The notes below the pieces were generated by a model, which saw only the letters and a list, made by a program, of their open reading frames with translations, made no database searches and was not told the origin of the DNA. From Paenibacillus piri (GTDB lineage Bacteria; Bacillota; Bacilli; Paenibacillales; NBRC-103111), in assembly GCF_004354045.1 (NCBI RefSeq), contig NZ_SMRT01000003.1, forward strand, positions 327,298 through 391,297: a stretch of 64,000 bases of DNA, in the 5' to 3' direction. Within the stretch, counting starts at the first letter, position 1. Every line of letters starts with the position of its first letter. This document shows, one piece after another, positions 8,654 to 17,786 of the stretch. The position numbers were made by a program, and so were the translations under genes.

Positions 8654-8682
8654 TTGACACTCTTCACAGGCGGTACTATACT
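8654..8682 (+). promoter_or_regulatory. Consensus sigma-A promoter of the SsuBC-like operon
   Basis: TTGACA (8654-8659), a 17-bp spacer and TATACT (8677-8682). Transcription should start near 8689. The initial RNA has AACTTATCGGAATTAT at 8700-8715, similar to sequences at the same place in the other three leaders, and ACCGGAACGCCGGAGAC just before the terminator. Confidence 0.78.
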
Positions 8683-8734
8683 GACTACAAAGCACACAAA
8701 ACTTATCGGAATTATGGGGTCAACCGGAACGCCG

Positions 8735-8794
8735 GAGACATTCCTGACGATTCGCTCTTGTTTGGAGGGCGGACGAAGGGCTGTCTCTTTTTTT
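8735..8794 (+). terminator. Leader terminator (attenuator) of SsuBC-like operon
   Basis: GAGACA (8735-8740) pairs with TGTCTC (8782-8787); the long loop contains a second small pairing, TTCG with CGAA. Nine T in nearly one run follow. It lies about 46 nt after the predicted start and about 115 nt before the ATPase gene, so read-through must be controlled. Confidence 0.65.
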
Positions 8795-8909
8795 ATCCAT
8801 TCTGATATTGCAAGAAAAGCTAGCAAAAACACGAATGTATCTTCGTCGGAAGGGCTTCGGTCAGTAGCTTTTCTTTTGCAAGCAACCACTGCACAAAGGA
8901 GAGATTCGG

Positions 8910-9683
8910 ATGAGTACGATACTTGACATCGATCATTTGAACAAAACGTTCGATACCCCTCAGGGGCCGGTTCAAGCGCTGCGCAGCATCAAGCTGCAGG
9001 TTAAGAGAGGCGAGTTTGTGACGATTATCGGCCCAAGCGGCTGCGGCAAGAGCACATTGCTGAAAATTATCGCGGGGCTGGATACGGCTCATAACGGGCA
9101 GGTACTGTTGGAAAATCTCCAGGTGGACCGTCCGAGCATCGATAAAGGATTTATTTTTCAGGAGCACCGTCTATTCCCGTGGTTAACCGTTGAGAAAAAT
9201 ATCGCCGCCGATTTATCGATCAAGCAGCCGGAGGTTCGTAAAAAAGTTGACGAACTGGTCGGCATCGTACGGCTCCAAGGCTTTGAAAAAGCGTACCCGC
9301 GCGAATTGTCGGGCGGGATGTCCCAGCGTGTGGCCATCGCCCGGGCGCTGCTCCGCAACCCGAAGGTTTTGCTGCTGGATGAGCCGTTCGGCGCCCTCGA
9401 CGCTTTTACCCGAAGCCATATGCAAGAGGTGCTGTTGGATATATGGCGGCAAAATCAGACGACGATGATTCTCGTCACGCACGATATCGACGAAGCGGTT
9501 TATTTGGCGAACCGGGTAGTAATTATGGATGCCCGTCCCGGTACGATCCGCAAAATCGTTCCCGTCGACTTGCCGTATCCGCGCAAAAAGTCGAGCACCG
9601 CTTTTCAGGAGTACCGCAGGCTTGTCTTGAACGAATTCGAGCGTGTGGAGGAATTGGAGCTCATCGACAGCTCGGGCATATAA
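8910..9683 (+). CDS. ABC transporter ATPase, SsuB/TauB/NrtD type
   Basis: This 257-residue cytoplasmic ATPase energises the organosulfur importer. Walker A is GPSGCGKST at about 40-48, the signature [16 protein letters not shown] begins near residue 133, and Walker [12 protein letters not shown] near residue 153, with the switch His in [10 protein letters not shown] near 190. It ends with the SsuB-type tail ([16 protein letters not shown]). It starts at ATG 8910 with AAAGGAGAG upstream and is the first gene of a plus-strand operon followed by the permease and a monooxygenase. The partner binding protein is on the divergent operon at 6510-7568. Confidence 0.93.
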   Translation: MSTILDIDHLNKTFDTPQGPVQALRSIKLQVKRGEFVTIIGPSGCGKSTLLKIIAGLDTAHNGQVLLENLQVDRPSIDKGFIFQEHRLFPWLTVEKNIAADLSIKQPEVRKKVDELVGIVRLQGFEKAYPRELSGGMSQRVAIARALLRNPKVLLLDEPFGALDAFTRSHMQEVLLDIWRQNQTTMILVTHDIDEAVYLANRVVIMDARPGTIRKIVPVDLPYPRKKSSTAFQEYRRLVLNEFERVEELELIDSSGI

Positions 9684-9718
9684 CATTTTTTGAAATCAAT
9701 GGAAAGAGGTGCAGTTGG

Positions 9719-10570
9719 ATGAGTAAATCGGAAACGCTGACGGCCCAGCCGGTCTTGTCGGTAGGACGGGAGAAGCGGGAAAACCAAGTCAAAAACGGCT
9801 CCAAGCATGAAAAATGGGCGATTGCCCTGCGGGGCGCGGCATTGCCGCTATCCGTGCTGATCTTGTGGCAAATTGCCGGGATGGCGGGGCTTGTGTCCAA
9901 AACGCTGCTGCCGACACCGGCGGCCATCGCCGAGTCTTTCTGGGAGCTGACCGTATCCGGAGAGCTGCTCAAGCATTTGCAGATCAGCGTATCGCGCGCT
10001 GCGATCGGATTTTTGTTAGGAGGCGGTCTCGGGCTGCTGTTCGGTATCACGACCGGCCTGTTCGGCCGGTTCGAGCAGTCGGTCGATCCTACGGTTCAAA
10101 TGCTGCGGATGATTCCCCATCTCGCCATTACGCCGTTGTTTATTTTATGGTTCGGTTTCGGAGAGCTGTCCAAAATTTTGCTGATCGCCAAAGGGGCCTT
10201 TTTTCCGCTGTATGTGAATGCGTTTCTGGGCGTGCGCAATGCGGATTCGAAGCTGTTCGACGTGGCGCGGATTTTGGAATTCAGCCGTTGGAAACAAATT
10301 ACGCGGCTCGTAATTCCGGCGGCGCTGCCGAATTTGCTGCTAGGCTTGCGCCTTTCGCTCGGCGTGTCATGGCTCGGTCTCGTCGCCGCGGAATTGATGG
10401 GTTCAAGCGAAGGGGTCGGGTATTTGATTATGGATGCGCGCCAATTTTCACAAACGTCGATCGTTTTTGTCGGCATTATCATTTTTGCTTTGGTCGGTAA
10501 AGGCACCGATTCCATTGTCCGCTATTTGGAAAAAAAGCTGCTGAAATGGCGGGACACTTACAGCGGATGA
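9719..10570 (+). CDS. ABC transporter permease, SsuC/TauC type
   Basis: This 283-residue membrane protein is the permease of the SsuB-like ATPase. A basic cytoplasmic N-terminus of about 35 residues is followed by about six membrane segments. The interaction loop SKLFDVARILEFSRWKQITR and PNLLLGLRLSLGVSW are typical of SsuC. The start ATG at 9719 has AAAGAGGTG upstream. It begins 35 bp after the ATPase stop. Together with the ATPase and the SsuA-like protein it completes one importer for an aliphatic sulfonate-type compound; the true substrate is unknown. Confidence 0.92.
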   Translation: MSKSETLTAQPVLSVGREKRENQVKNGSKHEKWAIALRGAALPLSVLILWQIAGMAGLVSKTLLPTPAAIAESFWELTVSGELLKHLQISVSRAAIGFLLGGGLGLLFGITTGLFGRFEQSVDPTVQMLRMIPHLAITPLFILWFGFGELSKILLIAKGAFFPLYVNAFLGVRNADSKLFDVARILEFSRWKQITRLVIPAALPNLLLGLRLSLGVSWLGLVAAELMGSSEGVGYLIMDARQFSQTSIVFVGIIIFALVGKGTDSIVRYLEKKLLKWRDTYSG

Positions 10571-10669
10571 CGGCGATAGTTCAGGCCATTAAACCGTTGT
10601 CCGTGAATAACGGCGGCGATGGATTCAACGAGCTTTCAGGACAATTATACACATAGGAGTGGGTTGCGT

Positions 10670-12022
10670 ATGAGTTCAAAAGAAAACCGTCAGCTTCATT
10701 TAAACTTGTTTGTTACGCCGGTCGGGCATCATGAGGCCGCCTGGAGGCATCCCGATACGGATGTGGACCAGCTTCTCGATTTTTCGTTTTTTCAGCGCCT
10801 GGCAGCGAAGGCGGAGGCCGCCAAGCTCGATTCGATCTTTTTGGCGGATCGCGTGGCGACATCGCCAAGCGCCGTCCAATACGGGGCGATCGGCGGCTAT
10901 GAGCCGCTCACGCTGCTGTCGGCGCTCGCCGTTGTCACGAAGCGGATCGGTCTGATCGCGACGGTGTCGACCAGCTTTAACGAGCCGTTCAACCTGGCCC
11001 GGCGGTTTGCTTCACTCGACCATTTAAGCGGAGGGCGCGCCGGCTGGAACATCATCACATCCGGCACCGATGCCGAAGCGAGAAACTTCAATCTGGAGCA
11101 AATTCCGGAGCATGCCGAGCGCTATGAGCGGGCCCGCGAATTTCTGGATATTGCCGTCAAGCTGTGGGACAGCTGGGAGCGGGATGCGCTCATTCGCGAT
11201 AAGGAGTCCGGCATTTATGCGGATCATCATAAAGTGCATGAGCTGAATCATAAAGGGAAATATTTCTCGGTCAAAGGACCTCTGAACGTATCGCGTTCCC
11301 CGCAGGGACGGCCTGTACTCGTGCAGGCAGGCTCCTCGCAGGACGGCCGGCAGTTTGCGGCCGAGCATGCGGAGGCGATTTTTACGGCGCAGCAATCGTT
11401 CGACGAGGCGCGCGCCTTTTACGGGGATATCAAGCGCCGTGCGGCGAAGGCCGGACGCTCCCCCGGGCATATTACGATATTGCCCGGCATATGCCCGATC
11501 ATCGGGCGCACCGAAGAAGAGGCGAGGGAGAAAGAAGCGAAGCTGGTCGAACTCAGCAATCCGGCATACAGCCTGATCATGCTGTCCAACCGCGTCGGCT
11601 TCGATCTGACCGGCTATCCGCTCGACGGACCGATGCCGCAGCTGCCCGTTAAAGAAGTGAGAGGCCATCAGAGCCGCACCAATCTGATCGTCGAGCTGGC
11701 GCAGCGCGAAAATTTGACGCTTCGACAGCTGCTCAACCGTCTGGCCGGAGGGCGCGGCCATCGGACGGTAACCGGAACGCCGACGCAAATTGCCGACATG
11801 CTGGAGCATTGGTTTGCCGAAGGGGCCGCCGACGGCTTCAATATTATGCCGCAGCTGATGGCCGGGGGACTGGAAGATTTTCTCGAACTGGTCGTCCCCG
11901 AGCTGCAGCGCAGAGGCTTGTTCCGGACAGAGTATACCGGCACCACGCTCCGCGATCATTACGGGCTGCCGTATCCGGAAAATCAATTCGCCGTTAAGCC
12001 GGCATCGCAGGCTCATTATTAA
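10670..12022 (+). CDS. FMN-dependent monooxygenase, NtaA/SnaA/DszA family (copy 2)
   Basis: This is the second luciferase-like monooxygenase, 450 residues. It begins LHLNLFVTPVGHHEAAWRHP and has FLADRVATSPSAVQYG and LDHLSGGRAGWNIITSGTD, the flavin-site block of the family. It is the most divergent of the three copies, with SNPAYSLIMLSNRVGFDLTG where the others have shorter segments. The ATG at 10670 follows TAGGAGTGGG. It is the third gene of the SsuBC-like operon, 99 bp after the permease, so it probably oxidises the compound that importer brings in. Reduced FMN must come from a reductase encoded elsewhere. Confidence 0.9.
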   Translation: MSSKENRQLHLNLFVTPVGHHEAAWRHPDTDVDQLLDFSFFQRLAAKAEAAKLDSIFLADRVATSPSAVQYGAIGGYEPLTLLSALAVVTKRIGLIATVSTSFNEPFNLARRFASLDHLSGGRAGWNIITSGTDAEARNFNLEQIPEHAERYERAREFLDIAVKLWDSWERDALIRDKESGIYADHHKVHELNHKGKYFSVKGPLNVSRSPQGRPVLVQAGSSQDGRQFAAEHAEAIFTAQQSFDEARAFYGDIKRRAAKAGRSPGHITILPGICPIIGRTEEEAREKEAKLVELSNPAYSLIMLSNRVGFDLTGYPLDGPMPQLPVKEVRGHQSRTNLIVELAQRENLTLRQLLNRLAGGRGHRTVTGTPTQIADMLEHWFAEGAADGFNIMPQLMAGGLEDFLELVVPELQRRGLFRTEYTGTTLRDHYGLPYPENQFAVKPASQAHY

Positions 12023-12055
12023 TCATCGTCTTCACAGGCGCGCCCGCCCGTCGGC

Positions 12056-12148
12056 GTTGCGGCCACCAATGAAGGCGACGCTTGGACTGCGCTGTGGGAC
12101 TGCGGGGCTTGGGAGCAGCTCGAGATTACCCATAGCCAGGGTGAATGA
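12056..12148 (+). pseudogene. Possible short gene relic
   Basis: About 30 codons, ending in a TGA, read VAATNEGDAWTALWDCG and on to ITHSQGE with coding-like composition, but without a start codon or ribosome site. It lies between a monooxygenase gene and its terminator. I do not recognise the protein and it may be chance. Confidence 0.2.
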
Positions 12149-12213
12149 AGTGCGCGGTTCAGCTGGTGGAACCACATCCGCTAAATTCAAGCGCATGAAC
12201 TAAGAAGTTATGG

Positions 12214-12242
12214 ACCCGAGGGCGTACAGCCCCGGGTTTTTC
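12214..12242 (+). terminator. Terminator of SsuBC-monooxygenase operon
   Basis: ACCCGAGGGC pairs with GCCCCGGGT around a short loop, followed by five T. It lies about 190 bp after the monooxygenase stop. Confidence 0.75.
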
Positions 12243-12264
12243 GTATTCGAGGAGGAACGCTGCG

Positions 12265-12293
12265 AGCTGCAGAAAGCTGAGATTTCTGCAGCT
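12265..12293. repeat. Perfect 11-bp inverted repeat
   Basis: AGCTGCAGAAA (12265-12275) and TTTCTGCAGCT (12283-12293) are perfect inverted copies with a 7-nt loop. No T-run follows on either strand. It may act as a weak terminator for the convergent monooxygenase at 12407-13750. Confidence 0.5.
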
Positions 12294-12406
12294 TCTAGAA
12301 ACGTTGCATAATCACGAATTCAGTTCCTTCCTCCGAAAAATTATGCGTTTATGAATTCATGCGCCCGACCGGCGCAGCTTTTGCCGGGACGGACGCAGCG
12401 CCCGGT

Positions 12407-13750
12407 TTAATTGGCTTCGCGGTTCAACGCCCATACGCGGGAGTATCTGTTGGCCGGACGGGTCAGGCCGAGATTGTCGCGAAGCGTCGTTCCCTCATAG
12501 GCGGTACGGAACAACCCGCGGTTTTGCAGCTCGGGAATGACTTTGTCGACGAAAGTTTCCAAGCCGCTCGGAAACACATGAGGCAGCAGGTTAAAGCCGT
12601 CGGCGCCTCCGGTTTTGAACCATGTTTCGATAAAATCGGCCGTTTGAATAACCGAGCCGGTGAAGGTGACATGCCCGTGCCCGCCGGCACTGCGGTACAC
12701 AAACTGCCGGATCGTCATGTTGTCCCGCCGCGCCGCATCGACAACGACCTCATGCCGGCTCGTAATGCCGCCCGGCAATGAACCGTACGGCTTCGATTTA
12801 TCGACCGGAACCGGTCCGTCGAGCGGGTATTCCGACAAGTCGACCGTAAAATATTGGGACAATTGCTTCAACGCCTGCTCCATATTGATCAGGCTGCCGA
12901 ACTCGGCTTCGATATCTTTCGCCTCCGCTTCCGTATCCGCAACGATCGGGCTCAACCCCGGCATAATGACGAGCTGGTCCGGCGTCCTTCCGTACTTGGC
13001 CAGTCTCGATTTGACGTCGGCGTAAAACTGCTGCGCAGCGCCCAGCGTTTGCTGGGCGGTGAAGATGACCTCCGCCGTTTTGGCTGCCAGCTCCCGGCCG
13101 CTCTCCGACGATCCGGCCTGTACGAGCACGGGGTAGCCCTGCGGCGGACGGGGAATGATCAGCGGGCCTTTGACGGCATAATAGCTGCCCTTGAAGTTAA
13201 TTTCATGCAGCTTGCTCGAATCAAGCTGAACGTCGGCGCTCCGGTCGTAGACGAGCGCATCCTCCTCCCAGCTGTCCCACAGCTGCTTGACCACCTCGAC
13301 GAATTCGTCCCCGATTTCGTAGCGCTTCGTCACCTCCGGATGCTCATCACGGCCGAAATTATGGGCGGCCGACTGCGCCCCGGTCACAATATTCCAGGCT
13401 GCGCGCCCGCCGCTGATATGATCCAGCGAGGCGAACTTTCTTGCGACATGGAACGGCTCGTTGTAGGTGGTGCCTACGGTGGCGATGAAGCCGATATGCT
13501 CCGTCAGCGCCGCCAACGCGGAAAACAGCGTGAACGGTTCCAATCTGCGGTAAGTGCCCGCGTAGCCGTCGGCCATGAACAGCGAATCCAGCAGCCCGCG
13601 CTCGGCAATTCGGGCGATATGGGCATAGTAGCCGAGGCTCAGCTCGCTGCCGGGCTGCGCCAGCGGATGCTTCCAGGCGGCGGAATGATGACCGATTCCG
13701 TTAATAAACACGTTCAAATGCACATTTCGTTTCGCTTGATTGTGACTCAT
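12407..13750 (-). CDS. FMN-dependent monooxygenase, NtaA/SnaA/DszA family (copy 3)
   Basis: This 447-residue member is close to copy 1: both have the C-terminal block TFTGS or TFTGT, LPLG or FPSG, and FVDKVxPELQNRGLFRT. The start at 13750 is chosen because GAGGTG lies six bases upstream and because the family opening (VHLNVFINGIGHHSAAWKHP) follows at once. The reading frame is open another 80 codons upstream, but that part spans the promoter and the leader terminator. It stands alone, with no transporter, but has the same kind of leader (promoter, short leader, terminator) as the two organosulfur operons, so it is probably coregulated. Confidence 0.9.
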   Translation of the reverse strand: MSHNQAKRNVHLNVFINGIGHHSAAWKHPLAQPGSELSLGYYAHIARIAERGLLDSLFMADGYAGTYRRLEPFTLFSALAALTEHIGFIATVGTTYNEPFHVARKFASLDHISGGRAAWNIVTGAQSAAHNFGRDEHPEVTKRYEIGDEFVEVVKQLWDSWEEDALVYDRSADVQLDSSKLHEINFKGSYYAVKGPLIIPRPPQGYPVLVQAGSSESGRELAAKTAEVIFTAQQTLGAAQQFYADVKSRLAKYGRTPDQLVIMPGLSPIVADTEAEAKDIEAEFGSLINMEQALKQLSQYFTVDLSEYPLDGPVPVDKSKPYGSLPGGITSRHEVVVDAARRDNMTIRQFVYRSAGGHGHVTFTGSVIQTADFIETWFKTGGADGFNLLPHVFPSGLETFVDKVIPELQNRGLFRTAYEGTTLRDNLGLTRPANRYSRVWALNREAN

Positions 13751-13834
13751 GCTCAGCACCTCGTTCATGTAATTTATTTCCGTATCTGCGTTCAAGTGCA
13801 GTATGAAGAAAGGAACGGCTTGCCGGCGACAAAC

Positions 13835-13870
13835 AAAAACCGGAGACGGGGCATTCGCCCGATCTCCGGT
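13835..13870 (-). terminator. Leader terminator (attenuator) of monooxygenase copy 3
   Basis: On the minus strand ACCGGAGA (13870-13863) pairs with TCTCCGGT (13846-13839); the inner GGGCG and CGCCC-like bases extend it, and a T-tract follows. It begins about 54 nt after the predicted transcription start and ends about 85 nt before the start codon. Confidence 0.8.
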
Positions 13871-13930
13871 TGTCCGGTTAAGCCTAACGATATTAAATAA
13901 ATAAAAACCGATGAGCATACTATGAATAAT

Positions 13931-13959
13931 ACTATAACAGCATAAAATTCGGCTGTCAA
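13931..13959 (-). promoter_or_regulatory. Consensus sigma-A promoter of monooxygenase copy 3
   Basis: On the minus strand TTGACA (13959-13954), 17 bp, TATAGT (13936-13931). The early transcript reads CATAGTATGCTCATCGG, close to CATAGTAAACCAATTGG in the leader upstream of the binding-protein gene at 41910. Confidence 0.8.
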
Positions 13960-14100
13960 CCGGCTGGGTTAAAGTGATATATCCCAATTCAGGAAAAACA
14001 TTATTGCCAAAATACGGTTTTCCTGCTTTATTAAAGGGGAGAGGTGAAGCTGCTTGTTTTTCGATATGAATTAAAAGAAAACGGCGAAAGGCGGCATGTT

Positions 14101-14493
14101 ATGGAAAATAATGTAAATAACTTCAAATCGGTAACGCCGATATTGCGCATTTTCGAGCCCGAGCTGGCCAAACGGTTTTATATCGGCTACCTGGAATTTC
14201 AGCTGGATTGGGAGCACCGGTTCGAGGACGATGCACCGCTCTATATGCAGCTGTCGAAGGACGGCTGCCGGCTCCACCTGTCCGAGCATCACGGCGATTG
14301 CTGCCCGGGCGCGGCGGTCCGCATCGAGGTTGCGGATATTGAGGAGCTGCACGCGCGACTGCTGGCCAAGCCTTACAAGTATGCCAGACCCGGCCTGGAA
14401 TTAACGCCTTGGCAGACGAAGGAAATCCAGGTCATCGATCCGTTCGGGAACCGGATCGTACTGTATGCCGCGGCAGCAAACCATCCGGCTTAG
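14101..14493 (+). CDS. VOC (glyoxalase/bleomycin-resistance) superfamily protein
   Basis: This 130-residue single-domain protein of the vicinal-oxygen-chelate fold has the opening VTPILRIFEPELAKRFYIGYLEFQ, then HLSEHHGDC and the closing strand IQVIDPFGNRIVLY, all typical of the glyoxalase-superfamily group related to bleomycin-binding proteins. The ATG at 14101 is preferred on family length; the frame is open to a GTG at 14044, but that codon is part of the AGAGGTG ribosome site. It could bind or detoxify a small molecule; the real substrate is unknown. It is followed at 65 bp by a DoxX-like gene, with which it is probably cotranscribed. Confidence 0.8.
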   Translation: MENNVNNFKSVTPILRIFEPELAKRFYIGYLEFQLDWEHRFEDDAPLYMQLSKDGCRLHLSEHHGDCCPGAAVRIEVADIEELHARLLAKPYKYARPGLELTPWQTKEIQVIDPFGNRIVLYAAAANHPA

Positions 14494-14558
14494 GCTATAT
14501 CCTCCGGGAACATTGGTTACAATGGAAAATACATGTAATCGAGGAGGCGTTCCCGCGT

Positions 14559-14921
14559 ATGAGATGGACGGTTGGAATCATTCAAGGCTTGTTGGCCGCG
14601 GCATATATTTTTTTCGGCGGGATGAAGCTGACGGGAAACCGGGTGCAGGCCGAAGTTTTTACGCAAAACTATCATTTTCCGCTTGCGTTCATGTATGCGA
14701 TCGGGCTTGTTGAGCTTCTGGCGGCCATAGGGCTGATTATCGGCTTTAAAATGCACCGCGTCGCATTTTATTCCTCAGGCGTCATCGCTTTGATCATGGC
14801 CGGTGCGATGTTTACGCACATGTCATTGGGCCAGGGCTTCGGCGTATGGATCATCCCGCTCGCTTTGCTCATGATGGCTGTATTCGTATTGATTGGGCGC
14901 AGAGTGAAAAAAATCTGGTAA
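14559..14921 (+). CDS. DoxX-like four-helix membrane protein
   Basis: This 120-residue protein has four hydrophobic segments at about residues 4-22, 42-62, 65-85 and 93-112 and the motif QGLLAAAYIFFGGMKL at the N-terminus, a mark of DoxX-like proteins. The family is linked to thiosulfate or redox stress handling in some bacteria, but most members have no proven function. The ATG at 14559 has GAGGAGG at 14541-14547. A clear terminator follows at 14957. Confidence 0.8.
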   Translation: MRWTVGIIQGLLAAAYIFFGGMKLTGNRVQAEVFTQNYHFPLAFMYAIGLVELLAAIGLIIGFKMHRVAFYSSGVIALIMAGAMFTHMSLGQGFGVWIIPLALLMMAVFVLIGRRVKKIW

Positions 14922-14956
14922 GCTTTGCGCTTGTGCCGCACAGGCAGCGAAGGACG

Positions 14957-14986
14957 AGAACCTTGACTTGGGAAAGGTTCTTTTTT
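14957..14986 (+). terminator. Terminator after DoxX-like gene
   Basis: AGAACCTT (14957-14964) pairs with AAGGTTCT (14974-14981), followed by six T. Confidence 0.85.
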
Positions 14987-15033
14987 GCATGTTATGGAGC
15001 GGGAGATGCTATTGCAGGCTGCTGCATTTTTCG

Positions 15034-15063
15034 TTGACCGTTCAGGGCGGTTAGTGATAAAAT
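15034..15063 (+). promoter_or_regulatory. Promoter of malate synthase gene
   Basis: TTGACC (15034-15039), 18-bp spacer, TAAAAT (15058-15063). Transcription would start near 15070, directly in front of the palindromic operator, a position expected for repression. Confidence 0.6.
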
Positions 15064-15073
15064 AATCTTAATA

Positions 15074-15101
15074 ATGAACCAAGTTCATTATATTGAACTT
15101 G
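15074..15101 (+). promoter_or_regulatory. Palindromic operator in front of malate synthase
   Basis: Two overlapping palindromes share one half-site: ATGAAC-CAA-GTTCAT at 15074-15088 and CAAGTTCA-6 bp-TGAACTTG at 15080-15101. They cover the predicted transcription start, so a repressor is likely. The protein is unknown; a GntR-type or TetR-type regulator of glycolate, acetate or fatty-acid use is a reasonable guess. Confidence 0.55.
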
Positions 15102-15135
15102 CAATAATTCAATTGATCCGAAGGAGGAATCATAC

Positions 15136-17316
15136 ATGAAAGATTACGTCCAGGCCGGCCGGCTTCAGGTTGCACCCGAGCTTTATCAGTTTGTGAATGC
15201 GGAAGCCCTTCCCGGCACAGGGGTGAGCGCCGAGCGGTTTTGGAGCGGATTTGACGCGCTGGTTCACGAATTGACGCCTCGAAACCGCGCTTTGTTGGCG
15301 AAGCGGGACGACATTCAGCGACAGATCGACGAATGGCATAACAGCAACCGCGGCGGGTTTTCGTTTGCGGCGTATAAATCATTTTTGCAGGAAATCGGTT
15401 ATTTGGAGCCGGAAACGGAAGATTTCCAGGTGACGACCCGGCAGGTGGACGATGAGATAGCGGTACAGGCGGGACCGCAGCTCGTTGTTCCGGTCAATAA
15501 TGCCCGCTATGCGTTGAACGCTGCAAATGCCCGTTGGGGCAGCTTATACGACGCCCTGTACGGAACGGACGCCATCGGCGAGGAGGACGGAGCCGAACGG
15601 CAGGCCACCTACAACCCGATTCGCGGGGAGAAAGTTATCGCTTTTGCCAAAGCTTTTCTGGATCGGGCGGCGGCTTTGTCGGAAGGCTCCCATCAGGATG
15701 CCGTCGGCTATGCCGTAGTTCACGGCCAGTTGTCCGTGACGCTCCGGAACGGTACCGCAGCCCGGCTTCAGGATGCCGCGAAACTTGCCGGCTACCAGGG
15801 ACCGGCGGATCGCCCCTCGGCCGTATTGATCGTGAATAACGGCCTCCATTTCGAAATCCAGATCGATCGCGACCATCCGATCGGCCGGACCGACCCGGCA
15901 GGCGTCAAAGATATCGCGATGGAAGCGGCGCTGACGACCATCATGGACTGCGAAGATTCCGTTACCGCCGTCGACGCCGAGGACAAAGTGCTTGTCTACC
16001 GCTGCTGGCTCGGGCTGATGAAAGGCGATTTGTCCGCAACGTTCGCCAAAGGCGGCCGTTCCGTGACGCGCACGCTGAATCCCGATCGCACGTATGTCTC
16101 GCCTGCGGGCGGCGCGATCAGCCTGAACGGGCGCTCGCTGCTGTTTGTCCGCAATGTCGGCCATTTGATGACGATCAATGCGATTCTCGACCGGGACGGC
16201 CGGGAAATTCCCGAAGGCATCATGGATGCGGTTATGACCAGCCTGATCGCCATGCACAGCCTGCTCGGCAGCGGGCCATACCGCAATTCCTCCAAAGGCT
16301 CGGTATACATTGTAAAGCCGAAAATGCACGGTTCCGAGGAAGTTGCATTTGCCAACGACTTGTTTGACCGGGTGGAGGATTTGCTCGGTTTGGAGCGCCA
16401 TACGCTGAAAATCGGGGTCATGGACGAGGAGCGCCGCACTTCCTTGAACCTGAAAAACTGCATCCGTCAGGTAAAGGACCGGGTTGTTTTTATCAATACG
16501 GGATTTTTGGACCGTACCGGCGATGAAATGCATACGTCGATGGAAGCCGGCCCCGTCATCCGCAAGAACGATATTAAATCGTCGAAATGGCTGCAAAGCT
16601 ATGAAAAATCGAACGTGAACGTCGGCCTGGCCTGCGGTCTGCAGGGCCATGCGCAGATCGGCAAAGGCATGTGGGCGATGCCGGATTTGATGAGCGAAAT
16701 GCTCAAGCAAAAAATCACGCATCCGCAGGCAGGCGCCAACACCGCATGGGTTCCTTCGCCGACGGCGGCCGTGCTGCATGCGCTCCACTATCATCAAGTG
16801 AACGTAAAAGAAGTGCAGAACCAATTAAAGCAATCGATCGGCGATTTGCGCGACGGCATTCTGGAAATTCCGCTGGCGGTAAACCCGAATTGGAGCGCAC
16901 AGGATATTCAGCAGGAGCTGGACAATAACGCGCAGGGCATTCTCGGCTACGTGGTCCGCTGGGTGGAGCAGGGCATCGGCTGCTCGAAAGTGCCGGATAT
17001 CAATAACGTCGGCTTGATGGAGGACCGCGCCACGCTGCGCATCTCCAGTCAGCATATCGCCAACTGGCTGCGCCACGGCATTTGCACGCAGGAGCAGGTG
17101 ACGGATACGCTGAAGCGCATGGCCCGAGTGGTGGACGGTCAAAATGCCGGAGACTCGGCTTATCGTCCGATGGCTGCGGATTTTGACGGCTCGGTAGCCT
17201 TCCAGGCCGCCTGCGAGCTCGTCTTTGAAGGCTGCCGCCAGCCGAATGGCTACACCGAGCCGATTTTGCACCGCAAACGCATCGAATTTAAGGCGAAGCA
17301 TCCGGTAAACCGCTAA
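15136..17316 (+). CDS. glcB: Malate synthase G
   Basis: This 726-residue enzyme condenses glyoxylate and acetyl-CoA to malate in the cytoplasm. The length and single-chain architecture match isoform G. Visible blocks are [16 protein letters not shown] near 272-287, [13 protein letters not shown] with the catalytic Arg, [20 protein letters not shown], and [14 protein letters not shown] with the metal-binding Glu, then [13 protein letters not shown]. The catalytic Asp region is at [20 protein letters not shown] near residue 625. The ATG follows AAGGAGG at 15121-15127. It is a single-gene unit with promoter, operator and terminator; no isocitrate lyase is nearby, so here it more likely serves glycolate or glyoxylate use. 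Confidence 0.96.
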   Translation: MKDYVQAGRLQVAPELYQFVNAEALPGTGVSAERFWSGFDALVHELTPRNRALLAKRDDIQRQIDEWHNSNRGGFSFAAYKSFLQEIGYLEPETEDFQVTTRQVDDEIAVQAGPQLVVPVNNARYALNAANARWGSLYDALYGTDAIGEEDGAERQATYNPIRGEKVIAFAKAFLDRAAALSEGSHQDAVGYAVVHGQLSVTLRNGTAARLQDAAKLAGYQGPADRPSAVLIVNNGLHFEIQIDRDHPIGRTDPAGVKDIAMEAALTTIMDCEDSVTAVDAEDKVLVYRCWLGLMKGDLSATFAKGGRSVTRTLNPDRTYVSPAGGAISLNGRSLLFVRNVGHLMTINAILDRDGREIPEGIMDAVMTSLIAMHSLLGSGPYRNSSKGSVYIVKPKMHGSEEVAFANDLFDRVEDLLGLERHTLKIGVMDEERRTSLNLKNCIRQVKDRVVFINTGFLDRTGDEMHTSMEAGPVIRKNDIKSSKWLQSYEKSNVNVGLACGLQGHAQIGKGMWAMPDLMSEMLKQKITHPQAGANTAWVPSPTAAVLHALHYHQVNVKEVQNQLKQSIGDLRDGILEIPLAVNPNWSAQDIQQELDNNAQGILGYVVRWVEQGIGCSKVPDINNVGLMEDRATLRISSQHIANWLRHGICTQEQVTDTLKRMARVVDGQNAGDSAYRPMAADFDGSVAFQAACELVFEGCRQPNGYTEPILHRKRIEFKAKHPVNR

Positions 17317-17411
17317 GCTGCAACCAGAGAGCGGATCCGATCCGACACGGGAGCTAAGCGGTGCCGACAGGCTCGAGCGGATTTTTCCGCGGGAAAGATA
17401 ATAAGACTATT

Positions 17412-17442
17412 AAGACTATTGAGACCGTCAATAGTCTTTTTT
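17412..17442 (+). terminator. Terminator of malate synthase gene
   Basis: AAGACTATTGA (17412-17422) pairs perfectly with TCAATAGTCTT (17428-17438), followed by a T-run. Confidence 0.9.
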
Positions 17443-17514
17443 GTTCGTTACCGGAAAGTATTAAGTTTTACTGTGCCAATCTTGACAAACGTCCCCGCCC
17501 TTAAAGGGTGGTGA

Positions 17515-17786
17515 AGAAGCACCGCTTGCGGCACTCAAACAGCCGCCCCGGCGGCCGGACCGCAAACCGCGGCAAAGGCGGGAACAGGCGAGGAAAAAGT
17601 GCTCCGGGTAGGAACATCAGGCAGGAGCGTGCCGCATTCCTACAAAAATGAACAGCAGGAGCTGGACGGCTTCGATATCGAGGCGATAAAAGCGATCGCG
17701 GCAAAAATCGGTTACAAGGTAGAATGGACAACAGCCGACTTCAGCGGTTTGTTCGGGATGCTGGACGCCGGTAAAATCGATTTCCG
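17515..17786 (+). pseudogene. Remnant of cystine/amino-acid ABC binding protein
   Basis: About 90 codons keep a lipobox-like STACG, a linker, and VLRVGTSGRSVPHSYKNE followed by LDGFDIEAIKAIAAKIGY, the start of a family 3 amino-acid binding protein of the cystine type. The signal peptide is missing, since a TGA lies directly before the lipobox region at 17512. The frame runs out of the family after DAGKIDF, about a third of the normal length, and continues into sequence from another gene. It is a truncated, dead copy, bounded upstream by a small GC-rich palindrome at 17495-17511. Confidence 0.75.

Noticed and set aside
8351-8909. S-box (SAM) or T-box riboswitch in the divergent leaders
   Set aside because: The leaders are only about 45-55 nt before the terminator and lack the conserved S-box and T-box cores. 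A terminator alone does not make a riboswitch.
12487-13990. Longer N-terminus for monooxygenase copy 3 reaching 13987
   Set aside because: The extra 80 codons span the -10 element and the leader terminator, and the ribosome site supports 13750.
15544-16824. Long minus-strand frame inside malate synthase G
   Set aside because: Antisense to a clearly coding gene; its translation is rich in Arg, His and Gln as expected for a shadow.
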